A DNA stretch of 64,000 bases from Apis mellifera (taxonomy: Eukaryota; Arthropoda; Insecta; Hymenoptera; Apidae), in assembly GCF_003254395.2 (NCBI RefSeq), contig NC_037649.1, positions 4,745,032 through 4,809,031 of the forward strand, read 5' to 3'. Each line of letters starts with the position of its first letter. The first letter of the stretch is position 1. The position numbers and the translations under genes were made by a program. The notes beneath the pieces are model-generated. The model made no database searches. It was not told where the DNA came from and saw nothing but the letters and a program-made list of their open reading frames with translations. Below, one piece after another: positions 50,881 through 61,077 of this stretch.

Positions 50881-53150
50881 TTGTTTTAGAAGGGAAAGTG
50901 TAATATTGTGATGTGATGTAATAAATGAATATCTGAGTGAAGTAATGAAGGATTTGGGGAAGTTGGGATAAGGGAATTGAATATTAGATATGCTTGTTAT
51001 AGCAAATAAACAATGATTTCTGGCCTTATTGTATTCTCATGAAGCTCTGTTTATTTATTTATTTATTTCATGTATTTATTTGATTCAAGCAACGTGTATT
51101 CGTAATATAAATAAACGGAGTACAACATATTACATTGTAATTTATAATTACAAAAAAAGGAATAACATAGATAATTTGCATTGCAAAGTACTTGGACAAT
51201 TAAAAATTTATCGGATACATTCTTGTTCGATTATCAGGATTTTAATATAACGAATCAAATACGTTTAAATAAAACAGGTTCGTTAAAAAGTAATGAAGAA
51301 ATGAAAATATTTCTCAAAAATATTAATGGCACGGAGAATGCATAAATTTTCAAATTATCGTTACAGACAAGAATTTTTAATATTGAGATACGATCGATTA
51401 CGATCACGCAGGTGTCGATAAGTTTGACGTATCAATATTCACGAATCGTATGTTTTCGCGCATCATCCTCTCGAGGCGGAGGAATGGCAACGATAACGTT
51501 CGTTACAAAGGCCCCCCAATTAGCTCGAAACTGTTTCTCAGGAGCGGGGAAACAGTAGTGTACGCCCTAACGTTTGGAGATGTGGCTTCGATCGAGGCCT
51601 GAATTCGACTAATACGCACTTGGATTTCGCCTTTAAGTATAGAGGCAGCGCGATCTCATCGAATCCAAATGAACATCCTGCTGTCGGCGGTCGTGGCGTA
51701 ATTTCAATGCGCGTTAAGGGTACCTGATTATTTGGGAGAAACGTAGAATCCGAACGAAAATCTTTCTCCCAGTCAGAGAAAAAGAAAAAAATAGAGGATG
51801 AACGGATCGAAACAGCAATAGCTATAATAATCTTTTCCCTTTTTTATTATTATTACAACACAAATACATAATCATCTTTTTTTTATAAATATTCTCAAAC
51901 TAATTCTATTAATTCATCTTCTTAATGCAATATATATTAATAAATATATAGCATATAATCAGCAAAACATTCGAGTTGCTATCGAGGATAAAATATCGTG
52001 TGTTATGCGATTGGATGCATTTTTATCAAAATTTATAAGTATAATTATACAAATATATCAATGCTAATCTAATGCTGATCAAGCGTTGCCTGTTGTTCAT
52101 AATGACGACGTTCCGCAACGAGATGTAACCGAAGTTGGCGCGTTCGATTCGCATATTAGTCGCGCATCTCGGTTTAACGGAAATACTTGAAAAGCGGTTG
52201 CCTCCGCATTGACCTTCGTTAACTGGAACATAAGTCACCGCCTCGGCTTTATCCGGCTGAATAATCGTAGAACGTAAATGAACAAACCTTGCAACTAATT
52301 GGAACAGATTGAACGTACGATCGCGTTGTGTGTGCGTGCGTGCGTGCGCGTCGCGAGTTTCTTCGCAATTAATAGCGCTGTCACGTTGCACCAATCTGCG
52401 TAACGATTGCAACAGCCCGCGTATCTCAATCGTCTCTTTGTCCTTTTCTTTTTTCTTTTTTTTTTTTTTTTAATTAATTGTATTTAATACCATTTCAATT
52501 TCAACCCCCGCAAAGAGACAAACGTTGACTGAAGGTTGAAAATATTTTGTTTCCGGGATAAGAAAATCGATCGATTTCTTGATTAAGATTAATTAGACAA
52601 GTTATGAGAAGTTTCGTTTTATCGATAAATATTTTAATTTTGGAGATAAGAATAGTGAAATGGTGAGCGTGAAACGAGGTGGATGAAACTCTATTATTCG
52701 TTTTTTAATTAAAAAAAAAAAAAAAAGAACGCACGTACGTCGATAGATCGTCCCGATAGGACAAGCGAAATAACGAATAGCTTAAGTTAATCGGAAAGAT
52801 TGTCAATTATTCGAAGTTTGAGAATTGTTTGAGACATAACGTCATAATTTTAATTATAATTATTTTTCATTGATAATATAAATATAATGATAAATTTACA
52901 CATGTTCGTTAAGATCATTTGAAAAATTTCCTTAATATCTTTTCCATCATCGTTCGTATAAATAAAATAATAAAAATTTCATCGCTATACCCTATACAAT
53001 ATACAATACGTGAATTAAATCATACATAAAGAGGTTAGGCTCGCTCGCAAGTTAATTACTTCCTCCACGAATCATAAAAATAACGTGTATATACTGTCAA
53101 ATTAATTTTTTACAATACATTCTTAAAACGTTATAGCACAATAATATCTT
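50881..53150. other. AT-rich noncoding stretch with islets
   Basis: Islets at about 51400-51740 and 52080-52430. The latter contains an alternating TG/CG run (52327-52351). T-run 52456-52470 and A-run 52711-52725. No gene supported. Confidence 0.55.
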
Positions 53151-53710
53151 ATCTCTTTCATCCACCACGTGAATCAATCCATCTCCATCCACGACACAAC
53201 AACGTCCAAACAAGCAATTCCCCGCCGTTTCAAATTTCCACCGGTCGTTCCTCCTGCAATATAACCAGGCGTCGACAATCGGCCGCGAATGAAAACCTGT
53301 CGTCTGGATGGGCCGATAAACCGAACCGGTAATTAATAATTAACGGTTAACAATTAAGAGTGAAATTAGCGCGTAACACCGCGACGTTTAATTGGATGTA
53401 ACGGCGGCAAGGGGTGGAAGAAACGAGGGACGTAGGGTGTAACGGCCCGGGGAGGGGAGGGGAGGGGAAGGAGGGCAGATAGAGAAGCTGGCAGGTGGTG
53501 CGCGACGGGACGCACGATTCCTTCGATGTCTCGCTCTGAATTTAATTTCCTCCGCGGTACACATTGACTGATAAATATTGCGGCCCCGGGGAGATCCTCA
53601 AACGTCCGTATAATTAAATCCCCGCTGAAAATTCCTCGGCCACGTCGTCGTTCACGTTCGATTTTCTCCGCTCTTCCTCCAACTTTCCCTTCCCTTCCCC
53701 CATATCTGTT
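53151..53710. other. GC-rich islet with G-quadruplex motif
   Basis: CpG-rich unique sequence containing a TAATTA cluster at 53324-53348 and four GGGG runs at 53449-53467. A 115-codon minus-strand frame spans it but is Arg/Pro/Gly-rich by composition. Candidate regulatory islet. Confidence 0.45.
53449..53467 (+). promoter_or_regulatory. Canonical G-quadruplex motif
   Basis: GGGGAGGGGAGGGGAGGGG: four runs of four G with single-A loops, the arrangement known to form very stable parallel quadruplexes in vitro. Confidence 0.75.
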
Positions 53711-54499
53711 CATATCTGATTGCTTTGTAATTCGTTTTAATAATAGGCAAGGATGGCTTCCGGCTTTGAACGAAGATTCTTCTTAAGATTGTATTTTTCG
53801 AGGGAAATTGTTATCGTTTCCCTCCTTCTTCTTATTTTTATCTTACTTTCGAATTTAATGATTTTTTTTATAATTGATTGATATTGAAAAATAGGATAGG
53901 AATATGAATTTTGAGAGGTAGAGAGAATTCTCTCGGAGAAGTTTTTTTTTTTTTTTACTTGAAGTGTAATACTCTCGAAAGTTTTTATTAACGTGTCTCC
54001 ATCTTCGTAGCGAGCGATTCTCATTTAAAATTTTTCTTTCAATTAAGAAGAATTTCAATTTAACGTTGATTTGTTATTGAATCGTTTTCAAAAGTATCTC
54101 AAAAATTGATTTTTAAAAGGATTTTATATTCATTAGAAATCTGGTAAATTGAAGCCAAGTTTTTCATTGTCGAAAAATAATTAAAGATATTGGCTTTTTT
54201 CATAAAACGAGGAGATAGAGAATAGAGATAGGAAATTGAAATGGAATTCATAATGAAGTATTGTTATTATTACGTCGCATTAAGTAGAAATGTTCTTTAA
54301 GCCATATACACGCGTGCAACAAAGTCGAGGAGGTTAACCTCGTCGCTGAACTTTCACGAGAAAACGAATTCGAAACGAACCGTAGCAAGCTCGAATCAGG
54401 GAACGAGGAACGAGAAATTCTGTTCGGCGGTTCATTACGCGTCGTAACATCGTTCGTCGATTATGTTATGCTTTAAAGGATTTCGAAAGGAGAGAAAAA

Positions 54500-54900
54500 A
54501 ATATCAGGTATAAGATTAGACTAATTTATCACTAATTTATTTGAAATGGAACACACTTTATGCGCCTAATATCGTTTTTAATTGGATTTCGAATAGTAGA
54601 TTAGATTAGCATTATATATAGCAATTTATTTAAAATGAAATATGCTCAACGTATGTTGTTTAACCTCTCAACTTTTATTAACAGAAAGGAAGTAAATTAT
54701 AGACAAGTTGGCAATTCACAATGAGAAATTGAATTGAATTCTCCTCATTTTTTCCCCATTTTGTTTCAAATATATCAGGTTAGGTTAAGATTAGATAATC
54801 TATACCGTATATTTTACACGTTTAACGTCGTTGTTTCGAGAGATTTCGAATAAATTGGATTAAGTTAGATTTAAAATGGAATGGGCAATTATATCCTCTC
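54500..54900. repeat. Diverged tandem duplication, about 270 bp
   Basis: ATATCAGGT...AAGATTAGA blocks at about 54502 and 54772 are followed in both copies by a TTTTACAC/CACTTTA-like segment, a (T)AA(C/T)GTCGTT or ATCGTTTTT block, a TTTCGAATA block and a run ending AAAATGGAAT or AAAATGAAAT. Similarity is moderate and was judged by eye. Confidence 0.4.
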
Positions 54901-55776
54901 CTCTTGGTTCCTAGCATATAAAAATGATTCGAGATATGGATCTATTCCAATTCGTTTTCAACTAACTTTTTATTGACGTATTACTCTGGTACTTGTAATC
55001 GGAGTCATAATAGACTGTAATTAGCGCAAGAAATTGGTATAATAATTCTTTCCAACTTTCACTCCGTGGCTGCGTTTATACCCCTCGGTTCTATCCGACC
55101 GATCACCTCTCGATTACATTTCTGCGCTGGTATTACGTGCACGTTTCCATAATTTCTTTTTTACCTGTGCGTTAAATATCACGACCACCCTGCAACTTTG
55201 CGCATGAAATTACTATTCTGATAGATGAGTATTGCGTTACGATGTGTCTCTTATGAGATTGAAACGAGGTTCGGTATGATAAGCGTTGAATAAGCTGATA
55301 TTTTCTTGTTATCTTTTATGAGGTGTAAAGAACTTTCATAAGACGATCGTGGCATAACTTTTGTTTCGTTATGTTAGCAATACTGCAATATTTTTTTCTT
55401 TTTCTTTTTTTTTTTCTTTTTTTTTCTATCGGTTCAATTCGAGATGTTATATATCTGTTATTAATTCAAATTTTTACGATTATATTCGTTTGTGTAGCAA
55501 TAATTTTGGTTAACAAAACTGTTTTCAAAAACCATCGTTAAGAAAGAAGATAACGGATTATAACTGTTGCGTATATTAAAAAAGATCTTTGATATATCGT
55601 TCACTTGTTTGATTTCATTAATTCTTTAATGAAATTATAATTTTTAATATCCGTAAATTAATAGCAGATATATAAGCCAAGTAAATAGCGAACGATTTAA
55701 AAATCTTTTAATGAGAAGATAACAAATCTTTAGGTTATCTTCGATAAGGTCATTTTAAATAATTGAGTATTGGATA

Positions 55777-55778
<2 letters not shown>

Positions 55779-55802
<24 letters not shown>
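55779..55802. repeat. Poly-A run of 24 bases
   Basis: Homopolymer A followed by AG-interrupted A-rich sequence; no retroposon body seen. Confidence 0.9.
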
Positions 55803-55811
<9 letters not shown>

Positions 55812-56730
55812 TTAAAGAAAGTTCAAAGATCGTTTAAATTAAACAAAGTTCGAAGATCATTAAAATGCTAAATATACATCTGTTATATATAAAATATATC
55901 ATTATCTCAATTTCATTTCTCTTAATTCGAAATTTCTTTCTCTAACAGTTATAACTGTTTCACATATGACGATAAGTTAGGGGGGAAAAAAACGCACTAA
56001 ACCTGTCACTGCACACGGGCTGTAAAATCGTAAAATTTTGAACTAATAGTGGAGAAATACTATTTGTAGACTGCTTAGATGTTTATGGATATTCATATTT
56101 TCATCATCACAATTACGGAAGTAAAATCTAAATAAAGATTTGATCCAAATATTATAATTGAGCATTTCGTGTTCGATATTTTATATATATTTTTAGATAT
56201 TATGCCTGTTCACACAGATTTTCTTATAAATACAATCTATTATTTATTTACGGTTTCAAAAAAAAAATGCATTTTCCGACGAGTCGATATCGATACAATT
56301 ACGATTAATAAACAGATTTACAGATTAGATAAGCTTTATATAAATAGATTCTTATATGAAATAATCACGTTTTTACATAAGTAAATGGATTCTTCCAGAT
56401 CTAAGAATAGTTAGATTAGATTAGATCAGATTAGATTTTTCATAATAAATAAATAAATAAATTCTTGCAAGATTATTACGCAACAACGTCATTTCCATCC
56501 TATAAACATCGCATCTTAACGGAAAAAAAATTACTACCACAGTGTATCCAACATAGAGAAACGTTCCTCGTACCTGCGCATGCGCACACGCATGTCCACG
56601 TCCAAGACTCGTGTCGTTCACAGTTTCTAATCTTAACTTTCCAATTAGTAAAGATTAAAATTAACAAAGCGCCAGGTCGAACCAGGCTATCCCTTAAACT
56701 AAAGGCAAAACGTTTTTGAAAAACGTAGAT

Positions 56731-57330
56731 ACGGAAGAATAGATTGGATATTTGTGAGGTTACGGCTCGCCTTCGTTCCGTAGACGCTGTTTCGTCTCGA
56801 AAAACGGTGAGCACCGTTATAACCTTAAATACCAGGTACCAAAATAGGGCGACGTGGCACGACGAGGAGGGAAGAAAAGGCACTCGTTACACTCGGCCAG
56901 GACAAAAAGACAGAAGTTTTCGTATGGGTGGACGATCCTGTCCCTGAAGCGACACCCGCTGAGCTACCAGGAAGGACGATTATTGTTAATTAAGGTGGGC
57001 GTGTCGGGCAGGTCACACGCCGGTTTCACGGCCCTTAACGAAGGGACAGGTCAGCTCGTTTTATGAATTCTAATGCCGGAGGCAGGCCGGACGGACGGAC
57101 GGCCCGCTTCACGAAAATTTTCACCGACCGATTTGCATTTCATCTGCCTTCGTCGACAGGTCGAGGAGAATTTTACACTCTTCGCCTGCTGCTTCGACTC
57201 TCGTCGCCTCTTAATGTAATTAGTACCCCTATTCACCGCCACGTTGGATTATCCGCCTTTAACGAGGCTGTTTGATAACCAATCGAGCGGCCATTGTTCG
57301 TCCAACGTTTTTCTCGAATTAACGATTCCC
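56731..57330. other. GC/CpG-rich islet
   Basis: Unique CpG-rich sequence with the inverted repeat AACGGTG-AG-CACCGTT at 56803-56818 and (GGAC)n at about 57088-57101. Short frames on both strands; none splice-bounded. Confidence 0.45.
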
Positions 57331-60300
57331 GGGAAAGTATGAGTTTTTCGAAGATCGAACTCTCGTGGCAATTGTGCTTCCCTTCGAATTGTTCGTTTCG
57401 AATTATTTTTAATATATAGAATTGGAGATTCTGTTTTTATTATTTTTTAATAAATAAATAAAAACTTATTAATTCGCTAATTACTTCATCAAAAGTATAC
57501 AGGATATTTTATTTTGATTCAGTTTAAAAATTTTATTGAAAGATATATTTCGAAGAAAAGTAGAATCTTTTTAAATATTGTGTTTCTCTAAATCTATTCC
57601 GTAATTTTTGTTTGTTTATTTTTTCGATAAAGCTTAATTTCCAAGATATTTTGTTATCTAAGTCATGGTAAGATAATATATTACTTTAATTAATAATTTT
57701 ATTTTAATATCAAGTCAAAAAAAAATGAATGAATCATTTGACGTTTATCAACAATCTTTTCAACAATCTTTTTCAATGTTAATGCGAGATATGATGAATT
57801 CGTTTTTTCGAGGAATGTATATATATTACAAGTGGAGCTGTGACGAATCAGAAGAGGTTAACGATATTATCATGCGATATAATCGAGAACGAGAAAAAGT
57901 GATTGAACGTTAGAAAAGATCATGAAGGGGTGTAATTAGACCGAGCTTTGTTCTTTCTTACCGCAACGAATGCCTCGTTTCCGGTGCCATTGTAGTCCCA
58001 TTGAGGAGCTCTACGATCGAAACGAGAATCTTCCATCAATTCCTTCGAATCTCTGTTTTTCTTCGATCCCGATTCGAATTATTGGGCGGAAAATTAGACC
58101 TTTGATGTCGTCACGCCTACATCAGCCGCAAAAAAATTTAGTTTCTCGAGGAAATATAAATTCTCCGTTCCCCTGCTTCAATGTTTTCTATCCGCCAATC
58201 GGTTGTCTAAAACAGTGATTCTCAATCCTTTCTCACTTGCACGCCAATATTTATTTCTACTCTACATGAAAACACACTCTTGTGGATCATAATATCTTTG
58301 GAAAATTGACATAGTATCATAATTTGATATAAATATTCTCTTAATTTTTGCGTTCGTTTCGACTTCTAAAATCGAATGGATTATTCCAAACAAAACCACA
58401 AAAAAACAATACCACAATAGAGAAAAGGGAGTGTCTTCAAAATCAAATAAACCTTTTGAAAAATAATTAATAATTAGATTAGATTAGATTTGTCTAAACA
58501 TCACGTGAAATAATATAAATATTATTTCAGATTATATTTATCTTCGCTGGATAGATAGTTTAACTTTTGTATAAAAGAATCCATAAATTGAGAATCACCG
58601 ATCCGAAAGAGAAACAATATTTTTTCAACTGTGATGTCAAAAAAAAAAAAGAAGAAGAAGAAGAAGAAACCTCCACCACTAATCAATCAATCGTATAATT
58701 TTCCACTCGTAATCTCAGGAAATCGAGGCAAGTTGCACGATAAGAACTGGAAACTTTGAAATGGCCTGTATAGTCGTTCGACTATAATCACTCGATAAAC
58801 AAATAAACCAATCGAACGTTGATCCTCGTAAAATGTTTATCACGCCAATCGTATTCTCGTACCCCTTAGTTACAACAACAACGATCCTCGATACGTCTCT
58901 CTCTGTCTTCCTCGGGAGTGATCCTGCGAAGAAATAAAAATGGAGGAGGGGGAGGGAAGAAAAGGAAAGGAAAAGGGAGAAAATATCTCAAAGGAAACAA
59001 GCGAGAAGAAACGAGAGCGAACAAGGCCACGTTTATCACCCTCCCTTTGACCACCCTCCCTTCGAATCCTCACCCCTTCCCTTCGCTACTCCATCATGCT
59101 TTATTACCGTTGCATCCGGATTGAATTTAAAATATTCCTTCGGCGGACGAACTCTTTCGCGAATTGCCCTATCGTAAAAGGTGCCCTTCTTCCTCCTCCC
59201 CCTCTCTATCTATCTCTCTTCCCTCTCACTCTCGGATCGTTTTCGCTACGAACTGCTGTTTCATTGGAATCGCGAGGGTGGGTGGTGGGTGGATATTATG
59301 AAATCGTTGCGCGTCGTCTTAAGGGCCAATAAAATTGCACGGAACCCCGGCCACGCCGGTGAAATTAATATCAGCCAAGGCACAGTTCCATTGAGGGGGG
59401 AAGGGAGGGGGAGGGAGATGTAATGCGGCGGTCGTCTTTACGACCAGTTCGGGGGGGAAACTGTCGCGGCCTAAATATCGTGCTTTCTTCTCCCCCTTCT
59501 AGGAAGGAAGGGAGGATTTTTTTTCCACGAATCGACTCGTGATGAAAGAAGTTTCGAAGGTTGTTTGCATATCGATCGAATTTGTCGATCGATACCGTTG
59601 ATATTGGGATTAATTAAGATTTAAAAAAAAAGGATACGACGGTATTTTTGAATTTTATCAAATTGTGGAATGTATTAAATTAATGTTAAGGAAAAAGTGA
59701 ATGGACGAAATAAAAACTTACTTGTTATAAAACTTTACTGAAAAGAAAAGAGTTACTCAAGTAGATTTAGAAGTTAGAATTATGATTCGAAATTCTGAAT
59801 CTTTTTTTTTTTCAAGATTCCTGAAATATTGCCGATTTTTGCATTGTTATATAATATTTTCCAATTTAATTTTATAGCGGTATTTTTATGATGTTATAAA
59901 TCGTCATAAATTAAAGTAGATTGCAATCAGAAACACGTGGTTGCTGGTCAAGAAAACAAGCAATAGACTTTTATTACTTAGGTAGTACTGGTGGATGGCG
60001 TTCAAATCCCTTTACGTAACCTAATTATATGTACATGTACATTAAGTCGAAGATATAAACCCAAGATTATTTTATACGTAATTTCGAAATTAACTTTCTG
60101 CTGAAATTTAATACAATATCTAATTATTGTACCATTCCTTTCCCGAGTCAAAATTTATAACTCGCATTTCCTCGTTCCAAAAACAACGAGCAATAAAACT
60201 GTGTAATTAAAATCCTGTCAAAAATAAATAATTTTCCTCCAGACGAAAGAAAAATTAGGTTAAAATAGATTCTTCATAATAAGCACATTCCCAGACTTTT

Positions 60301-60510
60301 ATACTATTCCAAAAACAGTGGTGGTAATATCATTAAACAATCTTTCTCTCTCTCTCTCTCTACCTAACAATACAATAACCGTTTCCAATCTCGAATCTCC
60401 ACTTGTAACCATAATCCTTCTCCATCAACGCCCACTAGGCCATCATAAATCCAAACATTCCGGCGAACAACCCTCAAAGCCACCCCTTGTATACATATAT
60501 ATATATATAT
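57331..60510. other. Noncoding stretch upstream of the coding exon
   Basis: AT-rich with islets at about 57940-58200 and 58720-59560, a (GAA)n run near 58650-58668, the G-quadruplex motif at 59395-59415 and (CT)n at 60345-60361. A 62-codon ATG frame at 57725-57913 is Met/Tyr/Glu-rich, but nothing supports translation. Probably intron or proximal regulatory sequence of the gene whose exon begins at 60534. Confidence 0.5.
59395..59415 (+). promoter_or_regulatory. G-quadruplex motif
   Basis: G runs of 6, 3, 5 and 3 are separated by loops of 2, 1 and 1 bases. It lies about 1.1 kb upstream of the coding exon, on the same strand. Confidence 0.6.
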
Positions 60511-60533
60511 ACCTTTCCATTTCTCGTTTCAGG
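60511..60533 (+). other. 3' splice site (acceptor) of the coding exon
   Basis: A pyrimidine-rich tract with few purines runs directly into TTTCAG ending at 60533. It is preceded by an AT dinucleotide repeat at about 60494-60511. It fits the insect acceptor consensus and implies at least one upstream exon on the + strand. Confidence 0.65.
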
Positions 60534-60702
60534 TATCAGCAGAGAACCGGAAGAAGAGAGCCGGTTCTGGCAGTGGCGCTCCCCAATAAGCTTCCAGTTA
60601 GATAGGCCACGAGCTTTTGTTTTTTCGTCGTGGGAAGCTGTTGGTGGGCTCGTCGGGCCCACCCTCTCATCGGTCAAGCTGGCGAGCGCTCTAACCGCTG
60701 GT
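60534..60702 (+). other. Upstream part of the same exon: 5' UTR or additional N-terminal coding sequence
   Basis: The acceptor is a pyrimidine-rich stretch followed by CAG at 60531-60533, so the exon starts at 60534. From there to the ATG at 60703 the coding frame contains no stop (about 56 codons; the first codon is split by the intron). The encoded residues include a Glu-rich patch and several Trp and look unlike the His/Pro-rich part that follows. A stop-free stretch of this length in GC-rich DNA is not rare, so this may be untranslated leader. If translated, an earlier exon must supply the start. The only in-frame ATG upstream, at 60487, lies on the intron side of the acceptor, although an unspliced form could use it. 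Confidence 0.5.
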
Positions 60703-61071
60703 ATGAACCCCCACCACCCGGGCCACTCCGCAGCCTACCCGCATCATCCCTCGCTCTCGAGCAGTCCTCATCACTCTGGGCCCCATCATGGCTACAGCAC
60801 CGGTGGGGGAGGCGGTGGGGGCGGTGGCGGCGGCACCACCACCACCCCTGACCTGCCAAGCCCCCACTCGCCCCCTCACGGCCCCGCCATCGACCCAGCA
60901 ACCCCTTACGGCTCCCTTCAGCCTGGCCAGGGTATGGGCAGCAATGGGCATCATCACGGCGCTGCTGGAATGATGGCCGATCATCCACATCACCCAGGCC
61001 ACCCTCACCCCCACTTACCAAGCCATCCAGCTTATCCACCCGTTAATCACAACAACAACTGTACGCTTAAG
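60703..61071 (+). CDS. Partial coding exon: His/Pro/Gly-rich N-terminal segment of an unidentified, probably regulatory protein
   Basis: Seen: an ATG at 60703 opens a frame of exactly 123 codons that ends at a strong donor (AAG|GTAAGC, donor GT at 61072), so the following intron is phase 0. The protein is low-complexity: 22 of 123 residues are His, in HH, HP and HPH patterns at residues 4-29 and 83-108. There is a run of 11 Gly at residues 34-44, four Thr at 45-48, a Pro/Ser patch at 49-64 and an Asn triplet at 117-119. There is no signal peptide, membrane segment or recognisable fold. The high-GC coding sequence contrasts with the AT-rich introns. Known: such disordered segments are common at the N-termini of insect developmental transcription factors (homeodomain, zinc-finger, Sox, nuclear receptor). 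Inferred: this is such an N-terminal exon, with the folded domain in exons beyond the window. I cannot name the gene. The start could lie further upstream, because the frame stays open to the acceptor. Confidence 0.75.
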
Positions 61072-61077
61072 GTAAGC
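61069..61077 (+). other. 5' splice site (donor) of the coding exon
   Basis: AAG|GTAAGC matches the eukaryotic donor consensus. It falls exactly at the 3' end of the coding-like composition: the sequence turns AT-rich at once, and the frame meets a stop about 75 bases later in the intron. Confidence 0.8.

Larger units (their letters stand above)
53711..56730. other. AT-rich noncoding stretch
   Basis: Contains a diverged duplication (54500-54900), small islets near 54310-54480 and 55020-55210, T-rich tract 55391-55428 and poly-A 55779-55802. No gene supported. Confidence 0.6.

Noticed and set aside
54775..54795. TTAGG telomere-like motif
   Set aside because: Only two adjacent copies (AGGTTAGGTTAAG); far too few for an interstitial telomere array.
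57725..57913. 62-codon small open frame with Met/Tyr/Glu-rich composition
   Set aside because: Follows an A-run in AT-rich DNA; nothing supports transcription or translation.
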